DNA of 64,000 bases, from contig CALZKX010000218.1 of NCBI GenBank assembly GCA_945788155.1, forward strand, positions 51,074-115,073, written 5' to 3'. Below the pieces are notes generated by a model. That model had not been told where the DNA came from and did not search any database. It was given only the letters and a program-made list of their open reading frames with translations. A program made the translations under genes and the position numbers. The stretch is from an uncultured Flavobacteriaceae bacterium (GTDB lineage Bacteria; Bacteroidota; Bacteroidia; Flavobacteriales; Flavobacteriaceae). This document shows positions 42,051-50,550 of this stretch, piece by piece (position 1 is the stretch's first letter; each line of letters begins with the position of its first letter).

Positions 42051-43451
42051 ATGAAAAGGACACACATAACAATCGCCATACTTTTATACTCAGTTTTGAG
42101 TTTTTCTCAAGACATTACTGGAAAATGGCATGGAACAGCAATACTAGGAGAAGACAAAGAAATCAGTTTTATTTTTAACATAGAAAACACTGAAAATAAA
42201 TATATGACCAATATTGAAATTCCAACCCAAAGAATGTCTGGTTTAAAACCTCAAAAAACATCTTTTAAAGATGGAACATTATTTATTGATGGAGCAAACT
42301 TGGGAATAAAGTACGAAGGAAAGTTTAATGAAAAGACACAACAATTTGAAGGAACTTTTACTGAAGGTCTTAATGCGCTTCCTTTGATTTTAAAAAGAGG
42401 TAAAATCAAATTAGAAAAGGCTAATAAAAGACCTCAAGAACCTGTAAAACCATACCCATACAATGAAGAAGAAGTAGTTTTCGAAAATAAAGAGGCTCAT
42501 GTGTCACTTTCTGGAACATTGACTTTACCTCGTAACAAGGAAAAATCTCCTGTGGTTATTTTAATCAGCGGTAGCGGACCACAAGATAGAGATGAAACTG
42601 TTGCAAATCATAAACCTTTTTGGATCCTTGCTGATTATTTAACCCGACAGGGAATTGCAGTATTACGATATGATGATCGTGGTTTTGGAACTTCAACGGG
42701 AAATTTCAGCAGTGCAACAACAAAAGATTTTTCTACAGATGTAGTTAGTGCTGTTAATTACTTAAAATCAAGAACAGACATTGATTCAAATAATATAGGT
42801 TTAATAGGTCATAGTGAAGGTGGTATTATTGCTCCTCTTGCTGCAAATCAAACAAAAGATGTTTCTTTTATAGTATTGCTCGCTTCTACTGGAATTCTTG
42901 GAAGTGAACTATCGCTAATACAATCAAAAACAATGAGACCTTTTCCTGTGCCAGATGAAGATGCTTATGAAGAAGCCATCCGAAAAGCTATTAAAATTGC
43001 AGCCTCAGATAAAGAAATATCAGCTATTAAAAGTGAACTTACAACACATTACAATACTACCATTGCTCCAATACTAAAACCTTTGGTTGGAAATGATGCT
43101 AAAGTTTCAGAAATTATTAAAGGTTTAATTGAAATGAGAACTACACCTTGGATTCGTTATTTTTATAACTACAACCCTGCCAATGAAATTGAAAAATTAA
43201 GTATTCCTGTCTTATCCTTAAATGGAACTAATGATACACAAGTATCCGCAGAAATAAATCAAAAAGGAATTAAAGATGCTTTAATTACAGGAGAGAATAA
43301 GGACTATAAAATTCTAAAATTAAAAGGTTTAAATCACTTTTTTCAAGAAAGCAAAACAGGTAAAATTGATGAGTACAGTAAAATAGAACAGACATTTTCT
43401 CCAATAGCATTGAAAGAAATATCAAACTGGATTTTAGCACATCTTAAATAA
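42051..43451 (+). CDS. Secreted alpha/beta hydrolase
   Basis: The protein has about 466 residues from the ATG at 42051, which gives a clean signal peptide (MKRTHITIAILLYSVLSFSQ); codons upstream from 41979 are open but unlikely. An N-terminal beta-rich domain of about 110 residues precedes an alpha/beta hydrolase domain. The latter has the oxyanion text ILISGSGPQDRDE, the nucleophile in GLIGHSEGGIIAP, the acid in NGTNDTQ and the base in GLNHFFQE. It probably hydrolyses an ester or amide in the periplasm. It follows the sigma/anti-sigma pair and may be a target of it. Confidence 0.87.
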   Translation: MKRTHITIAILLYSVLSFSQDITGKWHGTAILGEDKEISFIFNIENTENKYMTNIEIPTQRMSGLKPQKTSFKDGTLFIDGANLGIKYEGKFNEKTQQFEGTFTEGLNALPLILKRGKIKLEKANKRPQEPVKPYPYNEEEVVFENKEAHVSLSGTLTLPRNKEKSPVVILISGSGPQDRDETVANHKPFWILADYLTRQGIAVLRYDDRGFGTSTGNFSSATTKDFSTDVVSAVNYLKSRTDIDSNNIGLIGHSEGGIIAPLAANQTKDVSFIVLLASTGILGSELSLIQSKTMRPFPVPDEDAYEEAIRKAIKIAASDKEISAIKSELTTHYNTTIAPILKPLVGNDAKVSEIIKGLIEMRTTPWIRYFYNYNPANEIEKLSIPVLSLNGTNDTQVSAEINQKGIKDALITGENKDYKILKLKGLNHFFQESKTGKIDEYSKIEQTFSPIALKEISNWILAHLK

Positions 43452-43462
43452 TACATAAATAC

Positions 43463-43594
43463 GTGTGGTAACAACGTGTCCTATAATCAATTGCTTGTTT
43501 TGTGTGTACTCGGAAAATCCGTAGGATTTTCCTTTGGTTCGTTTTCTTTTACTAATTTAGACCTAACCAACGCAACTAACCATACACGTTGGGC
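43463..43594. repeat. Hairpin-rich inverted repeat, cassette-boundary-like
   Basis: The outer arms CAACGTGT and ACACGTTG enclose an inner perfect hairpin GGAAAATCC-GTA-GGATTTTCC. The right end is GTTGGGC, which fits the integron attC core GTTRRRY. Such elements flank small genes in many Bacteroidetes genomes. No integron integrase is present in the window, so recombination is inferred only. Confidence 0.5.
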
Positions 43595-43631
43595 ATAAGC
43601 AAAACATTAAAGTTAAATCGATAATAAATTT

Positions 43632-43946
43632 ATGAAAGCAAATTGGCATTATTATATAATAAATACTTCCAATCAAGAAAATTTACGTTTTAGAATTATA
43701 TCTGAAGGAAAAGATGTCTATTTTAAAAGCCCAGAGATAGTAACAATAGGCGATGGTCAAAAGGCTTATCGGATATCTTCTTTGAATACTGAGGCAATCG
43801 AGGAAACATATGATTTTACTTTAACACTTCTAAATATAAATCAAGAAAGTTCTAGACTTGTGGATAGGTTGCCATTTCCCGATCCAAACAGTTTGTATGA
43901 AAATAGTGATGGTGAAATGCAGGCTGACATCTATATTTATATATAG
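43632..43946 (+). CDS. 104-residue unknown protein in a cassette-like setting
   Basis: The product is a small soluble beta-rich protein (MKANWHYYIINTSNQENLRF, with SSRLVDRLPFPDPNSLYENS near the end). I do not recognise a family. It is bracketed by two GC-richer hairpin repeats (43463-43594 and 43959-44159), and no other gene lies between them. The whole unit looks like a mobile cassette. Confidence 0.55.
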   Translation: MKANWHYYIINTSNQENLRFRIISEGKDVYFKSPEIVTIGDGQKAYRISSLNTEAIEETYDFTLTLLNINQESSRLVDRLPFPDPNSLYENSDGEMQADIYIYI

Positions 43947-43958
43947 TAAATTGCCAAT

Positions 43959-44159
43959 GCCCAACAACGCATAACAGTTTATGGCTGCGCCAGTCGTGTA
44001 TTGAATTTGAATTCTTACAAATTGCATTATCTTTAACCGACAAACACGAGTTTGCGGCGCCAACAGCACGCCGAATCGCACACTGACGCTTCCAACCGGG
44101 CTTTGCCCGTTGTCCTTCCGATTCGGCCGCCTATTCGCCACAAATGTTATACAAAACCG
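43959..44159. repeat. Long hairpin-rich repeat, cassette-boundary-like
   Basis: It begins GCCCAAC, which fits the integron RYYYAAC core, and has outer arms GCATAACAGTTT and AAAACCGG-side TTATAC. Inside is a strong stem GCCGAATCG (44070-44078) with CGATTCGGC (44119-44127), enclosing CAACCGGGC-TTT-GCCCGTTG. Its GC content is far above the surroundings. No open gene occupies it. Confidence 0.5.
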
Positions 44160-44209
44160 GTTGACAGCCATTTTATGAAAAACATTTAGCGTTAATCAAT
44201 TGAATCAAA

Positions 44210-44317
44210 TTATAATGGAACATTACTAAATAAAATTATAATGGAAAATATTTTGCAATAATTTAGTTATAATGGAAGATATTTTGCATTTTTGTATATA
44301 AAACCATTATAATGGAA
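44210..44317 (+). promoter_or_regulatory. Four direct repeats TTATAATGGAA upstream of and across the fic start
   Basis: The 11-base unit occurs at 44210-44220, 44236-44246, 44267-44277 and 44307-44317. The last copy contains the ATG of the AbiEi-Fic gene. Between them a second motif, ATATTTTGCA, appears twice. The set looks like an operator array through which the gene's own N-terminal winged-helix domain could repress transcription, as AbiEi proteins do. Confidence 0.6.
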
Positions 44318-45793
44318 AAAAAGAAGGCCTTACATCTAAATGAAATCATATACGCATCCAGAGATTCTATAGAATCAAGAAGAATATCAAATTGGGAGCG
44401 TGAAGGTTTAATACGCAAAATTGCTTCAAGGATTTATACCTCAAACCTTGAAGATACGCCAGAGGAAATCATACAACGCAATATATTTCCCATTTTAGGG
44501 AATCTGTATCCAGGAGCGATATTGAGTCACAGATCAGCTTTTGAATTTGCCCCAACGTCAAATGGGCAGATATTTGTAACTTATACATACACTAAAAAAG
44601 TAAAGCTTCCTGGAATTACCATTCGTTTTATGGAAGGTGCTCCAGCCATCAAGGGAGATACCTCGTTTTCTGGTGATTTAATGGTATCACATCGCGAACG
44701 CGCATTATTGGAAAATCTACAAGTATCAAGACAGACAGGTGCTGATTCAAAAACTTTGGCATATCCTCAAATAGAAGAAAAGCTTGAAAAGATAATACAT
44801 GTAAATGGTGAAAAAGAACTTAATGCTGTGAGAGACCGAGCAAGGGAAGTTTCTGAAGAGGTAGGGATGCCAAAAGAGTTTGAAAAACTCAATAAAATTA
44901 TAAGCGCACTTTTAACCACGAGACCTGTAAAAGAATTAAAGTCACCAGTAGCAACTGCTCGTGCCAAAGGTAATCCTTATGACCCTGCTCGTTTGCAATT
45001 GTTTGAAATACTGTTTAAAGAACTGAAGCAACAGGAATTTAAGAACCGAGAAGAACAGAATATAACAACTCAATCCTATCGTAATTTTGCATTTTATGAG
45101 AGTTATTTCTCAAATTACATTGAAGGAACTGTTTTCGAAATTGATACTGCCAAACAAATCATTGCAACGCAACAACCACTTGCAGCACGTAATGAAGATT
45201 CACATGATGTTTTGGGTACGTATCAGTTGGTTTCCAATAAGCTGGAAATGAAAATTTTACCATTTTCGCCAGAAAATTTAATCGAGATACTTCAATATCG
45301 TCACGCGATTTTGTTAAGTGCACGAGAAGATAAAAAACCGGGCAAGTTTAAAGACAAAAATAATCAAGCAGGTGACACATCGTTTGTGGATATGGAACTG
45401 GTAAGAGGCACATTGATGCAGAGTTTTGATTTTTATAAGGCTTTGACTCATCCATTCGCAAAAGCAGCTTATATAATGTTTGTAGTAAGTGAGGTGCATC
45501 CGTTTCTTGACGGAAATGGTCGCATGGCACGAGTAATGATGAATGCGGAACTTTCTAGTGGAGGTCACACTAAAATAATTATACCAACGGTTTATCGTGA
45601 AGATTACTTGGGCGGCTTGCGTCGTCTCTCCAGAAACGATGATCCGAAAGTTTATATTAGGATGTTAGAACGCGCTCAAGCGTTCAGTCATACCATTCAC
45701 GGCAGCGAAATGGAGGTGATGGAGGAAACGTTGCGCAAGAGTAACGTTTTTAAAGAAAGTGCTGAAGGGGTTTTAAAAATTGTTGAATATTGA
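44312..45793 (+). CDS. AbiEi-like winged-helix domain fused to a Fic domain
   Basis: The 493-residue protein starts with an AbiEi-type antitoxin region (about 1-180, including RRISNWEREGLIRKIASRIY and LYPGAILSHRSAFEF). A complete Fic domain follows with HPFLDGNGRMAR at 396-407, the AMP-transferase signature. The inhibitory motif SNYIEG (267-272) lies on the N-terminal side of it, so the enzyme is probably self-inhibited. Fic enzymes transfer AMP to a target protein. Joining DNA-binding and Fic parts in one chain suggests a single-gene toxin/antitoxin-like unit controlled by the repeats at 44210-44317. Confidence 0.88.
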   Translation: MEKKKALHLNEIIYASRDSIESRRISNWEREGLIRKIASRIYTSNLEDTPEEIIQRNIFPILGNLYPGAILSHRSAFEFAPTSNGQIFVTYTYTKKVKLPGITIRFMEGAPAIKGDTSFSGDLMVSHRERALLENLQVSRQTGADSKTLAYPQIEEKLEKIIHVNGEKELNAVRDRAREVSEEVGMPKEFEKLNKIISALLTTRPVKELKSPVATARAKGNPYDPARLQLFEILFKELKQQEFKNREEQNITTQSYRNFAFYESYFSNYIEGTVFEIDTAKQIIATQQPLAARNEDSHDVLGTYQLVSNKLEMKILPFSPENLIEILQYRHAILLSAREDKKPGKFKDKNNQAGDTSFVDMELVRGTLMQSFDFYKALTHPFAKAAYIMFVVSEVHPFLDGNGRMARVMMNAELSSGGHTKIIIPTVYREDYLGGLRRLSRNDDPKVYIRMLERAQAFSHTIHGSEMEVMEETLRKSNVFKESAEGVLKIVEY

Positions 45794-46013
45794 TGAGATA
45801 TCAGAAATAAACTTTATTCTATTACAACTGAATTTGGATTGTAACCAAATATCCTCAAAATGCAGATTTCACTTGGAAATTTTTTTGAAAACGATTACTT
45901 TAATTGGAATGATAACATTTTGTGCCTTTTGATTGTTTTTAGTTTGTGCCATATATTGCATATCGCAATATGCGATTTTGGTTCTATTTGTTGATTTGAT
46001 TTTTACATTAAAA
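45794..46013. other. Gene-free spacer between fic and integrase
   Basis: The 220 bases separate the ends of two convergent genes. They contain no coding frame of note and a short palindrome ATATTGCATATCGCAATAT near 45955-45973, possibly a terminator or binding site. Confidence 0.35.
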
Positions 46014-47228
46014 TCAAAAATTCACTACACTATCCAAAGCATCATCGGCATCTTTATGGATAAAATTTGCTTGATATGTCAAAGTTGTCTTTAAATCACT
46101 ATGTCTATATAGTTTCTGTAACATTAAAGGATGGATAGTGTCACCAGCAATATTACCAAAAGAATGCCTAGCGATATGCATTGTTATCTTTTTACTTATA
46201 CCTGCTTTTTTGGCAATCGATTTTAGGTGAGTGTTAAACTTTCTATTCGCTGTTTTAAGTTTATTGAAAACATCCTTTGCATTAGTGTGGTCAGCTTTTT
46301 TTAATTCAGGAAATATAAAATCAATTTCACTTCTTTTATCTTGTTTGTACTTATTTAATATGAGTAGAGCCTTTTGAGGGATTTTTATGGAAATCAGTTT
46401 AGAATTCTTACCCATTCTATATTGAAGTCTATTATCATTAATATCAGACCATCTAGTCTTTAGAACATCAGCAATTCTCATACCTGCAAAGTTAAAACTG
46501 TAAAGCCATATATTTCTTGTGTGGGCTTCACTCAGTGTTAGATCAATTAAGTTTTCAATTATTTTAATTTCTTGAATGTTCAGTCCTACCTTAATAGTTT
46601 CAGGAAACTTAATTCTTATTCTATTTCCTCCAAATGGATACAATTCTCTGTTCACTATTTTTTGATTAATGGCTCTATTATATAGTAATCGTATTAGAAC
46701 CATAATATTCATTATGGAAGTCTCTGAAAGTTTATGTTTTGTTTTTACATAAAGTATGAATTTCTTCAAAAAACGTTCGTCAATTTCTTGAAAAGCGAGT
46801 TGCTTTGATTTGTTGAACTTAAGAATATATCCAATCCAGGCCCTGTCAGCTGAAAGTCTGTTTAATTTATCCAGACTTTCTAAATCGTCAAGATGTTCTT
46901 GGGCTAGTTCAAAAAAAGTTGAATTTCCACCTGAACTATATAACTCTCTTTTGATTTGATTTGCAGAGGCATCTTTCTTTTCAGATTGCAAAGATATTAA
47001 AGCCTTGTTTACTTTTGAAAGTTCAAGAGACAACAAAGCGTTTAAACTGTCTGAATTTATATGAGATTTTTTAACTCGAATATTTTTGTTGTCCCAATCC
47101 TCAATATCGATGTAATGACCAACATATTGATAAGTAGAACGACGATTTTTAGTAATACGGATAGCAAGTGGAAATAATCCCTTTTTATTTGGCTTTTTGC
47201 GAAGAACTATCTTAGCATTTGATGACAT
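46014..47228 (-). CDS. int: Tyrosine recombinase integrase of the ICE
   Basis: The 404-residue protein has the N-terminal arm-binding region (VLRKKPNKKGLFPLAIRITK), a SAM-like core-binding domain and the catalytic domain of phage-type integrases. Catalytic residues visible are Arg near 250 (FAGMRIADVLK), His351 and Arg354 (MHIARHSFG), His376 (YRHSDLKTT) and the nucleophile Tyr385 (TLTYQ). It lies next to the tRNA-Leu fragment, which marks the integration site. Its partner is probably the excisionase-like protein at 23154-23435. Confidence 0.93.
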   Translation of the reverse strand: MSSNAKIVLRKKPNKKGLFPLAIRITKNRRSTYQYVGHYIDIEDWDNKNIRVKKSHINSDSLNALLSLELSKVNKALISLQSEKKDASANQIKRELYSSGGNSTFFELAQEHLDDLESLDKLNRLSADRAWIGYILKFNKSKQLAFQEIDERFLKKFILYVKTKHKLSETSIMNIMVLIRLLYNRAINQKIVNRELYPFGGNRIRIKFPETIKVGLNIQEIKIIENLIDLTLSEAHTRNIWLYSFNFAGMRIADVLKTRWSDINDNRLQYRMGKNSKLISIKIPQKALLILNKYKQDKRSEIDFIFPELKKADHTNAKDVFNKLKTANRKFNTHLKSIAKKAGISKKITMHIARHSFGNIAGDTIHPLMLQKLYRHSDLKTTLTYQANFIHKDADDALDSVVNF

Positions 47229-47261
47229 AATTAACCTGTTTTGCGCACGAAAGTCAAGTCA

Positions 47262-47366
47262 GGTACAACATAGGTACAACATTCTATTTTGAATGTAGTA
47301 CTTGTCTTAGAATTTCCCTAAAGATACGAATTTATTGGTCTTTTTGGGTACAACATAGGTACAACA
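47262..47366. repeat. Repeated integrase arm-type sites
   Basis: The 20-base sequence GGTACAACATAGGTACAACA occurs twice, at 47262-47281 and 47347-47366. Each copy is itself a tandem of GGTACAACA. Their place between the integrase gene and the tRNA core fits arm-type binding sites. The remaining bases from 47229 to 47465 hold the integrase promoter and no gene. Confidence 0.65.
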
Positions 47367-47465
47367 AATGCTGAAATCAATTGATATTAGATGATATCAA
47401 ATAAAATGTGAAATCACTTAAACAATTGAAAATGAATGACTTTGCTATTGTTTGGGCAAATGTAC

Positions 47466-47521
47466 GCTAGACTTAGGATCTAGTGCCGCAAGGTGTGAGA
47501 GTTCGAGTCTCTCCGCCTGTA
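47466..47521 (+). other. attR: 3' fragment of tRNA-Leu(UAG)
   Basis: The fragment contains the tRNA anticodon arm (CTAGA-CTTAGGA-TCTAG, anticodon TAG at 47474-47476), a variable loop and the T arm (GAGAG-TTCGAGT-CTCTC). It also has the 3' acceptor strand CGCCTGT plus A. The 5' half is missing: no D arm and no matching ACAGGCG precede it. This is the duplicated tRNA 3' end left by site-specific insertion. The intact tRNA gene should lie at the left end of the element, outside the window. Confidence 0.85.
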
Positions 47522-47527
47522 CAAATT

Positions 47528-47558
47528 AAAAAAGCTTCTTTGTATGAGAAGCTTTTTT
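47528..47558 (+). terminator. Terminator of the original tRNA-Leu gene
   Basis: The stem AAAAAAGCTTCT pairs with AGAAGCTTTTTT around a 7-base loop and ends in a T run. It lies directly after the tRNA 3' fragment. This shows that the chromosome begins here and that the element lies to the left. Confidence 0.8.
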
Positions 47559-47574
47559 CTTAATAGTTATATTT

Positions 47575-48003
47575 TTAATCTCTAGATGCAAATTTCTTAT
47601 AAACAAAACCCGCAATAGCTCCCATGATGGCAAAAAATACTATATAGGTAACACCATCTATTAGCGTTCCAGTTATGTCAAGTAAATTCATTACAGAATA
47701 ATTGACAATTCCAGCACCAAACCCAACTAAAATGCCAATCCATACTCCAAAACCTGTACCACTACTAGCTCCATAATTTCCTTGAGCCCATTTGCTGTAA
47801 ATATTTGAAACTACAAAACCTACAACAATACAGCCAATAATGAGATGAATCGTATCAATATTTTCATCAGAGCGGTAAAGACCTTGTGTCATGACATGAT
47901 CTGTCAGAATTGGATCTACTAGCATACCCCAAAGTAGGTAGCCTCCTAAAAATCCCCAAACAGCTGTAGCCAGAGCTGAGATTAAATTTGTTTTTGAAAA
48001 CAT
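47575..48003 (-). CDS. Small polytopic membrane protein, unknown
   Basis: The protein has about 142 residues from the ATG at 48003 (MFSKTNLISALATAVWGFLG); an upstream start at 48054 is possible. Four hydrophobic helices are evident, with a glycine-rich loop (GNYGASSGTGFGVWIGILVG). It is a type seen in flavobacterial chromosomes without known function. Its stop is close to the tRNA terminator. Confidence 0.7.
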   Translation of the reverse strand: MFSKTNLISALATAVWGFLGGYLLWGMLVDPILTDHVMTQGLYRSDENIDTIHLIIGCIVVGFVVSNIYSKWAQGNYGASSGTGFGVWIGILVGFGAGIVNYSVMNLLDITGTLIDGVTYIVFFAIMGAIAGFVYKKFASRD

Positions 48004-48165
48004 AATTATTAAATTACTAGTTAGTATGCATATAAAAGTATATAATTTCATCAAATTAATTATAAAAACGTTAATATTTTATAAATAATGTAATTTGTTA
48101 TATAAATGATAAAATTACGACTAACCTCAAATATTCCGTAAATTTGTAGAAAGTATTATCCCAAT

Positions 48166-50541
48166 ATGCAAGATATTAATGAAAATATTGAATCGCCTTT
48201 AGATCTCAAAGTTAGCTTCAATAAGCTTCTAAATCATTATGAAGCTTTGGTTGGAAGCGATGATGAATTTATCTCGGCAAAAGCAAAACGAGTATTAAAA
48301 ACAGCAAATCAATATCCAGAATTACGAGATGGTTTTAGTAATCCTGATATCTTAGAAAAACGCAAAAAGGAAATTAGTATCATTCTTCAAGATTCTTTTA
48401 GTCCAGTATTGACTAAAAATGAAATTAAAACAGCATCTGTCCCTTTTCATAATTTAATTTTTAATTCTTCTAAAAGGTTTAAAAGTATTATAGAAACTGC
48501 AGGTGATGATTTTGAATTAAAAATAAAGAATATGCCAGAAGATGATAGGTACATTATTGCATGTACTATTGTTTTGGCATTTTGTTATGGATACAATATT
48601 AATTTTAAGCGTCCTTTTTATTACGAAATTCCAGATGCAAATGGTATTTTAAGATATTATAAAATCTTGTATAATGCCGATTTTACTGAGATAACACCAA
48701 AAAAGAGTGCACCTAAAATTACTCAAGAAGATTATGAGATGTTGCTTGATAATTTTGAAAATATTGATTTATGGAAAGAAAAATTTCCACCAAATAGTTA
48801 CACTTTTAAAGGTTTTGTAATTTCTAATATTTTTGATGTTACCGACGACCAATCTATATCTAATATTAAATCATCATTAATAGGAGAAGATAAGAGGCAA
48901 GATGAAGGGTTTATGAAAAACTTCTATGAAATTTTCCAATCACTTTTAGGCTTTAAGGACATTAAAGTTGGGTTTTCAATTTATAATGACGAAGAAGACA
49001 TTTTTGAACGTGTCTATGGCGTAGGAATGAATAGTTTTTTACTTAATGATCTAGAAACTTCAAAATGCTCGGATGCTTTATGTAGTTGGTCATACAAGAG
49101 ACTTCTGGAAGATAAAAAATACTTTTCTGTATCAGATGTAGATAGATTGTATAAAACATCTAAAGGTAAGGCACCACATATAAAATCACTCTATAAACAA
49201 GGTTTAAAATCTGCTATTTTTGCGCCTATTGCAAATGATTATGGACTCATGGGAATACTCGAAATTGTATCAAAAGAACCATTGGTTCTAAACAGTATTA
49301 ATGCCAATAAGTTGGAAGATGTTATGCCATTTATTGTGTCTGCCGTGGAACGCTCAAAGAATGATGAAGAAAATTTGATTGAAGCTATAATACAAAAAGA
49401 ATGCACATCTATTCACCCAAGTGTGCATTGGCGATTTGTAAAAGAAGCTAAAAACTTTATTAAAGACCAATTTAGTGGTAACGAACCAACATTTAATAAA
49501 ATAGCTTTCGAAAATATTTATCCATTATATGGGCAAATAGATATTAAAGGCTCTTCCGAAGCAAGAAATTGGGCAACCCAACAGGATTTAAAAATACAAT
49601 TAAAATCTATTAATTCAATACTCGAAAACGCTCATAAAATTGAAGCATTGCCAATATACGAGCAATATATGTACCAAGTAAAAGGCTATTTGGCTGGTTT
49701 ATATAATAATTTTCAAGTTGATAGCGAACAGCAAATATCCTCTTTTTTTAAGCAGGATATTCACGATGTTCTTCAGCATTTATACAATGCAAATATTTTA
49801 AAACCAGAAATTGACAGTTATTATAATAGCATAGATGAAAAAGTGGATGTTTTGTACAAACATAGAAAAGAATACGACGATACTATTGCTTACATTAACA
49901 AAGAAATGGCAGCACTTTTAGACAAAAAGCAAATTGAAGCACAAGCAATGTACCCTCATTATTTTGAGCGCTTTAAAACCGATGGTGTTGAGCATAATAT
50001 GTACATAGGAGAGTCTATAACTAAAGACGATAGCTTTAACCCTATTTACTTATACAATTTAAGATTGTGGCAATTGCAAGTCATGTGCGAAATGGAAAAT
50101 TCTTATTATCTAATGAAATCTGAATTCCCTGTGTCATTAGACGTGGCTTCAATGATTTTAGTGTTTAATCAGCCATTATCCATAAGTTTTAGAATGGACG
50201 AAAAACAATTTGATGTTGATGGCACTTACAATGCACGTTACGAAATTGTAAAAAAACGTGTAGATAAAGCATACATAAAAGGCACCAAAGAGCGTGTTAC
50301 CCAAAAAGGTAAAATAAGCATTGTGTATTCCCAAAAACAAGATGAAATAGAGTATTTAAGATATATCAAGTTCTTACAATCTAAAAAGTATTTAGATACA
50401 GATGTGGAAATAGTTGAGTTACAAGACTTACAAGCAGTAACTGGATTAAAAGCAATCAGGGTAAGTGTTCTATATCATAAAAATGATGACGATAAAGCGT
50501 TTTACACCTATGAAGATTTAATGAAAGAAATTAAGGTTTAA
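48166..50541 (+). CDS. GAF-domain protein
   Basis: The 791-residue soluble protein contains a GAF-like sensor domain at about residues 255-405. The text LKSAIFAPIANDYGLMGILE is in its beta-strand core. The flanks are long helical regions without recognised enzymatic motifs. Signal sensing is likely; output and ligand are unknown. A flavobacterial -7 box TAAATTTG (48139-48146) lies 20 bases before the start. Confidence 0.75.
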   Translation: MQDINENIESPLDLKVSFNKLLNHYEALVGSDDEFISAKAKRVLKTANQYPELRDGFSNPDILEKRKKEISIILQDSFSPVLTKNEIKTASVPFHNLIFNSSKRFKSIIETAGDDFELKIKNMPEDDRYIIACTIVLAFCYGYNINFKRPFYYEIPDANGILRYYKILYNADFTEITPKKSAPKITQEDYEMLLDNFENIDLWKEKFPPNSYTFKGFVISNIFDVTDDQSISNIKSSLIGEDKRQDEGFMKNFYEIFQSLLGFKDIKVGFSIYNDEEDIFERVYGVGMNSFLLNDLETSKCSDALCSWSYKRLLEDKKYFSVSDVDRLYKTSKGKAPHIKSLYKQGLKSAIFAPIANDYGLMGILEIVSKEPLVLNSINANKLEDVMPFIVSAVERSKNDEENLIEAIIQKECTSIHPSVHWRFVKEAKNFIKDQFSGNEPTFNKIAFENIYPLYGQIDIKGSSEARNWATQQDLKIQLKSINSILENAHKIEALPIYEQYMYQVKGYLAGLYNNFQVDSEQQISSFFKQDIHDVLQHLYNANILKPEIDSYYNSIDEKVDVLYKHRKEYDDTIAYINKEMAALLDKKQIEAQAMYPHYFERFKTDGVEHNMYIGESITKDDSFNPIYLYNLRLWQLQVMCEMENSYYLMKSEFPVSLDVASMILVFNQPLSISFRMDEKQFDVDGTYNARYEIVKKRVDKAYIKGTKERVTQKGKISIVYSQKQDEIEYLRYIKFLQSKKYLDTDVEIVELQDLQAVTGLKAIRVSVLYHKNDDDKAFYTYEDLMKEIKV

Positions 50542-50550
50542 TTTCCCCTT

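Noticed and set aside
43830..44171. Minus-strand frames of 113 and 63 codons over the second hairpin repeat
   Set aside because: They run across the palindromic repeat and into the 104-residue gene; their sequence is low-complexity translation of the hairpins.
47401..47521. A complete, functional tRNA-Leu gene
   Set aside because: The anticodon and T arms are perfect, but no D arm and no 5' acceptor strand (ACAGGCG) lie upstream. It is a 3' fragment left by integration.
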